In this document: positions 5,500 through 7,566 of the stretch, in pieces | Layout: each line of letters opens with the position of its first letter | Numbering within the stretch: position 1 is the stretch's first letter | Source of the DNA: BS750m-G77 sp043797735 | GTDB lineage: Bacteria; Omnitrophota; Gorgyraeia; Gygaellales; Profunditerraquicolaceae | Length of the DNA: 7,566 nucleotides | Assembly: GCA_043797735.1 (NCBI GenBank) | Contig: JAZDPH010000011.1 | Span: 1-7,566, forward strand | Direction: 5' to 3' | Program-made: the position numbers and the translations under genes | The notes under the pieces: generated by a model | Seen by the model: the letters and a program-made list of their open reading frames with translations, nothing else | Databases searched by the model: none | What the model was told of the DNA's origin: nothing

Positions 5500-6564
5500 A
5501 TGGCCCAGATAGATATACGAGCCCTCGTTGACCTATTTAAAGAATCTATAGGTATCGAGGCAGCGGAAAAGACTGTATATGAGGCTATCAGGGATGCGAA
5601 TCTTCCCAAGAAAAACTCTTACAATGAGGAAGAATTTAATAACATTTGTGATGCTTTTAAGAAGAAAAGCAGCCCTATTGTCAGGATAATTGCTACGGTT
5701 GCCTCTAGCAGTAAATTTAAAGATTTCTATTATGAAAAAGAGCTGGCTAAAGAGAGGAAGGAAAAAGAGGAATTAATGAGCCTGAGCGCGGCGCTTGAGC
5801 AGAAGGTGCAGGAAAAGACTCAAGCGTTGAAGGAAGCACAGGCCCAGATGGTTCAGGCCGCCAAGATGGCGGCAGTCGGCCAGTTGAGCGCCGGCGTTGC
5901 CCATGAAATAAATAACCCGCTCGGCGGCATCTTAGGTTACGCGCAGTTCGTCTTGACTAAAATAGCAAGGCCGGAATTCAGCATAGATGATTTCAAGGCC
6001 TGCCGTAAGTACCTTGAGTATATCGAAAAAGAATGCCAGCGCTGCAAACTAATTGTAGAAAACCTTCTCAACTTTTCCCGCAAATCAAGCGAGAAATTTG
6101 AGCCGGTAGACGTAAAATCAACGATAGAATCTATTCTTTTTATCCTGAAACACCCGTTAGAACTGCAAAACATTAAGGTAACTATTGAGTATGCGCCGCA
6201 GCTGCCCGCGGTATTTGGCAATACTAACCAGCTTCAACAGGTCTTTACGAATATAATTATTAACGCTAAAAATGCAATGCCTTCCGGCGGGCAGCTGCTT
6301 ATTTCCGGAAAGGTTGTTGAGCAGGAAGAAAATAAGAAGGTCGCGGTTATATTTGAAGATACGGGCTGCGGCATCCCTAAACAGGACTTAGAAAAAATAT
6401 TTGAGCCGTTTTTTACCACCAAGCAGGATGCCAAGTCCTTAGGCCTGGGGATGTCTATTTGCTATCAGATTATCAAAGAGCATAACGGCCAAATCCTGAT
6501 AGAGAGCCAGCCGGGTAAAGGCGCCAAAATTACAGTTATCCTGCCTTGCGGCAGTAAACCTTAA
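5500..6564 (+). CDS. Soluble sensor histidine kinase (HisKA-HATPase)
   Basis: The protein has 354 residues and no membrane segment, so it is cytoplasmic. Residues 1-76 are a small helical N-terminal region that I do not recognise, containing no PAS or GAF signature. Residues about 78-122 form a charged coiled coil. The H-box 'AGVAHEINNPLGG' (131-143) gives His135 as the phosphorylated residue. The N-box is 'NIIINAKNAM' (251-260), the G1 box 'FEDTGCGIP' (285-293), the F-box 'FEPFFTTK' (301-308) and the G2 box 'LGLGM' (314-318). All catalytic boxes look intact. It autophosphorylates on His135 and would pass the phosphate to one or both receivers encoded immediately downstream. The ribosome site is weak (AAGG at 5485-5488, 11 bases before the ATG). 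FIST ligand state is the most likely input by gene order. Confidence 0.95.
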   Translation: MAQIDIRALVDLFKESIGIEAAEKTVYEAIRDANLPKKNSYNEEEFNNICDAFKKKSSPIVRIIATVASSSKFKDFYYEKELAKERKEKEELMSLSAALEQKVQEKTQALKEAQAQMVQAAKMAAVGQLSAGVAHEINNPLGGILGYAQFVLTKIARPEFSIDDFKACRKYLEYIEKECQRCKLIVENLLNFSRKSSEKFEPVDVKSTIESILFILKHPLELQNIKVTIEYAPQLPAVFGNTNQLQQVFTNIIINAKNAMPSGGQLLISGKVVEQEENKKVAVIFEDTGCGIPKQDLEKIFEPFFTTKQDAKSLGLGMSICYQIIKEHNGQILIESQPGKGAKITVILPCGSKP

Positions 6565-6571
6565 AATTACC

Positions 6572-6943
6572 ATGGATAAAAAACAGTCAAATATTCTTGT
6601 AGTCGATGACGAGGAGGTAATACGTAACTTACTATGCGATATACTTACAGATGCCGGTTACAAAGTAGAGCTGGCCTCTTGCGGCGACGAGGCGCTTGAC
6701 AAAGCCAAACACGGCCGGTTTTCTATAGTAATTACCGATTTAAGGATGCCGGGGATAAACGGCATAGAGGTTATCAGAAAACTTAAGGCCATAAATTCCG
6801 GTATCTCCGTAATTGTAATAACCGCCTATCCTTCAATAACATCAAGGGCTGCTGCAATGCACGAAGGAGCTTATGATTATATAGTCAAGCCTTTTAACAT
6901 TGAAGAATTAGGGGCGGTTATCGATCGGGCCGCCCAGAACTAA
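6572..6943 (+). CDS. Single-domain response regulator (REC only)
   Basis: The protein has 123 residues, just one receiver domain. The acidic pair is Asp12-Asp13, the phosphorylated Asp is Asp56 in 'ITDLRMP', Thr84 is in 'VITAYP', and Lys106 is in 'IVKPF'. All five conserved positions are present, so it should be phosphorylatable. There is no output domain; such proteins act by protein contacts, as phosphate sinks or as relay steps. The start is only 7 bases after the kinase stop, with no visible Shine-Dalgarno, so translation is probably coupled to the kinase. It is a paralogue of the receiver in the next gene, with matching 'NIL', 'DDEE', 'MPG', 'DYI.KPFN.EE' segments. The likely phosphodonor is the kinase encoded at 5500-6564. 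Confidence 0.95.
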   Translation: MDKKQSNILVVDDEEVIRNLLCDILTDAGYKVELASCGDEALDKAKHGRFSIVITDLRMPGINGIEVIRKLKAINSGISVIVITAYPSITSRAAAMHEGAYDYIVKPFNIEELGAVIDRAAQN

Positions 6944-6962
6944 TATATTAGATCTAATATAT
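6943..6962. promoter_or_regulatory. Perfect 20-bp AT-rich palindrome between the two receiver genes
   Basis: Reading outward from AGATCT (6950-6955), all ten base pairs match, giving ATATATTAGA and its exact complement. It begins on the last base of the stop codon at 6941-6943 and lies about 25 bases before the start at 6988. It could be an operator or a weak hairpin that lowers read-through. No -35/-10 pair is evident around it. Confidence 0.5.
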
Positions 6963-6973
6963 GGCTATGGAAG

Positions 6974-6979
6974 AAAGGA
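6974..6979 (+). promoter_or_regulatory. Ribosome binding site that fixes the HD-GYP regulator start at 6988
   Basis: AAAGGA ends 8 bases before the ATG at 6988. In-frame ATGs at 6961 and 6967 lack such a site and fall in or next to the palindrome. Starting at 6988 gives the usual short lead of four residues before the first receiver strand. Confidence 0.75.
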
Positions 6980-6987
6980 TAAAAAAT

Positions 6988-7566
6988 ATGAACGAAGGCA
7001 ATATTCTGATTATTGATGACGAAGAGATAATCCGCAGCCTCGTTAAAGACAGCTTAACCGAGAAAGGATACGTTGTTACTGCCTTTGAAGACGCGAAAAA
7101 GGGAGTTGAGGCGGTATGGAAAAACTCTTTTGACGCGATCCTTATTGACCTGAAAATGCCCGGGGTTGACGGCTTAAGCATCCTGAAAGAGGTCAAGCCC
7201 AGGATTACCGGCAATACCGTGGTTATGATTACGGGTTATCCATCTTTTGAGACAGTTAGAGAAGCCCTGCATTTAGGCGCCTTTGATTATATCTCTAAGC
7301 CGTTTAATTTGGAGGAGATCTCTTTTACCGTGCACAGGGCAGTTACTTTTCACAGGCTGGGCGTGGAGAATAGAAAACTAATGGAACAGCTCAACCAAGA
7401 GAATGTTGCCTTAGAAAGAAAGGTGCAGGAAAAGACTCAAGATTCAAAAGGTTTTTACCAGCAATTACAGAACACTTATATGCAGACGGTCAAGGCATTA
7501 GCCCAGGCAATTGATGCCAAGGATCATTATACCCACGGACATTCGGAGAATGTAACTAAATATGCG
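6988..7566 (+). CDS. REC-HD-GYP response regulator (probable cyclic di-GMP phosphodiesterase), 3' end outside the window
   Basis: The frame is open from 6988 to the last base, giving 193 codons. Residues 1 to about 120 are a receiver: Asp10-Asp11, phospho-acceptor Asp54 in 'LIDLKMP', Thr82 in 'MITGYP' and Lys104 in 'ISKPF'. Residues about 124-165 form a coiled-coil linker. From about residue 166, 'VKALAQAIDAKDHYTHGHSENVTKYA' in outline matches the first helices of HD-GYP domains, with His185 in 'GHSE' a metal-ligand candidate. The HD and GYP motifs themselves lie beyond the window. The class is RpfG-like and would hydrolyse cyclic di-GMP when phosphorylated. It is last in the visible operon, 44 bases after the single-domain regulator. 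The linker shares a DNA identity with the upstream kinase gene. Family confidence is high, but catalytic integrity cannot be judged. Confidence 0.9.
   Translation, partial: MNEGNILIIDDEEIIRSLVKDSLTEKGYVVTAFEDAKKGVEAVWKNSFDAILIDLKMPGVDGLSILKEVKPRITGNTVVMITGYPSFETVREALHLGAFDYISKPFNLEEISFTVHRAVTFHRLGVENRKLMEQLNQENVALERKVQEKTQDSKGFYQQLQNTYMQTVKALAQAIDAKDHYTHGHSENVTKYA

Noticed and set aside
6961..6987. Earlier in-frame ATGs (6961, 6967) for the HD-GYP regulator
   Set aside because: No Shine-Dalgarno precedes them, while AAAGGA is ideally placed for 6988.

Overview
The window looks like a bacterial chromosome segment of moderate GC (mid-40s by eye). All genes lie on the + strand, most with strong Shine-Dalgarno sequences. 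The gene repertoire suggests an uncultivated Candidatus Omnitrophota (OP3)-type bacterium: a GH57 amylase of the COG1449 kind, a ParA fused to a glycogen-binding domain, soluble FIST/histidine kinase/response regulator genes, and short palindromic repeats between genes. The gram-negative PVC neighbourhood or a deltaproteobacterial-type lineage are alternatives. This placement is inference; there is no marker gene such as rRNA.

Layout. Positions 1-1428 hold the 3' nine-tenths or so of a GH57 alpha-glucan-active enzyme, with a small 7-bp tandem repeat inserted in frame near its end. Positions 1429-1698 contain no gene. They hold a cluster of AATTCGTG-type repeats, a 106-bp REP/MITE-like palindrome and a near-consensus sigma70-type promoter. 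That promoter sits so close to the next ATG (1699) that the message would be essentially leaderless. The gene at 1699-2262 encodes a single-pass membrane protein with a galactose-binding-like extracytoplasmic domain. Two related hairpins fill 2263-2363.

From 2382 to the window end is a tight run of eight genes with gaps of 7-44 bases, probably one operon. In order they are a ParA ATPase with a C-terminal AMPK/CBM48 glycogen-binding domain, an EF-Tu domain-2-like protein with a histone-like lysine tail, and a small Cys-rich SAP-like protein. A small CxxC/CxxC zinc-finger-like protein, a FIST sensor protein, a soluble histidine kinase and a single-domain response regulator follow. The last gene is a REC-HD-GYP response regulator cut by the window end.

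How they may work together (inference): FIST is a ligand-sensing domain. As a free-standing soluble protein next to a kinase with no membrane segment, it may provide the kinase's input. The kinase would phosphorylate one or both receivers, and the HD-GYP output would hydrolyse cyclic di-GMP. The upstream ParA-CBM48 could position itself on, or be positioned by, intracellular glycogen. Its closeness to a GH57 glucan enzyme makes an alpha-glucan theme plausible, although the two are separated by repeats and a promoter. The ParA-glycogen-binding fusion is the most unusual element here.
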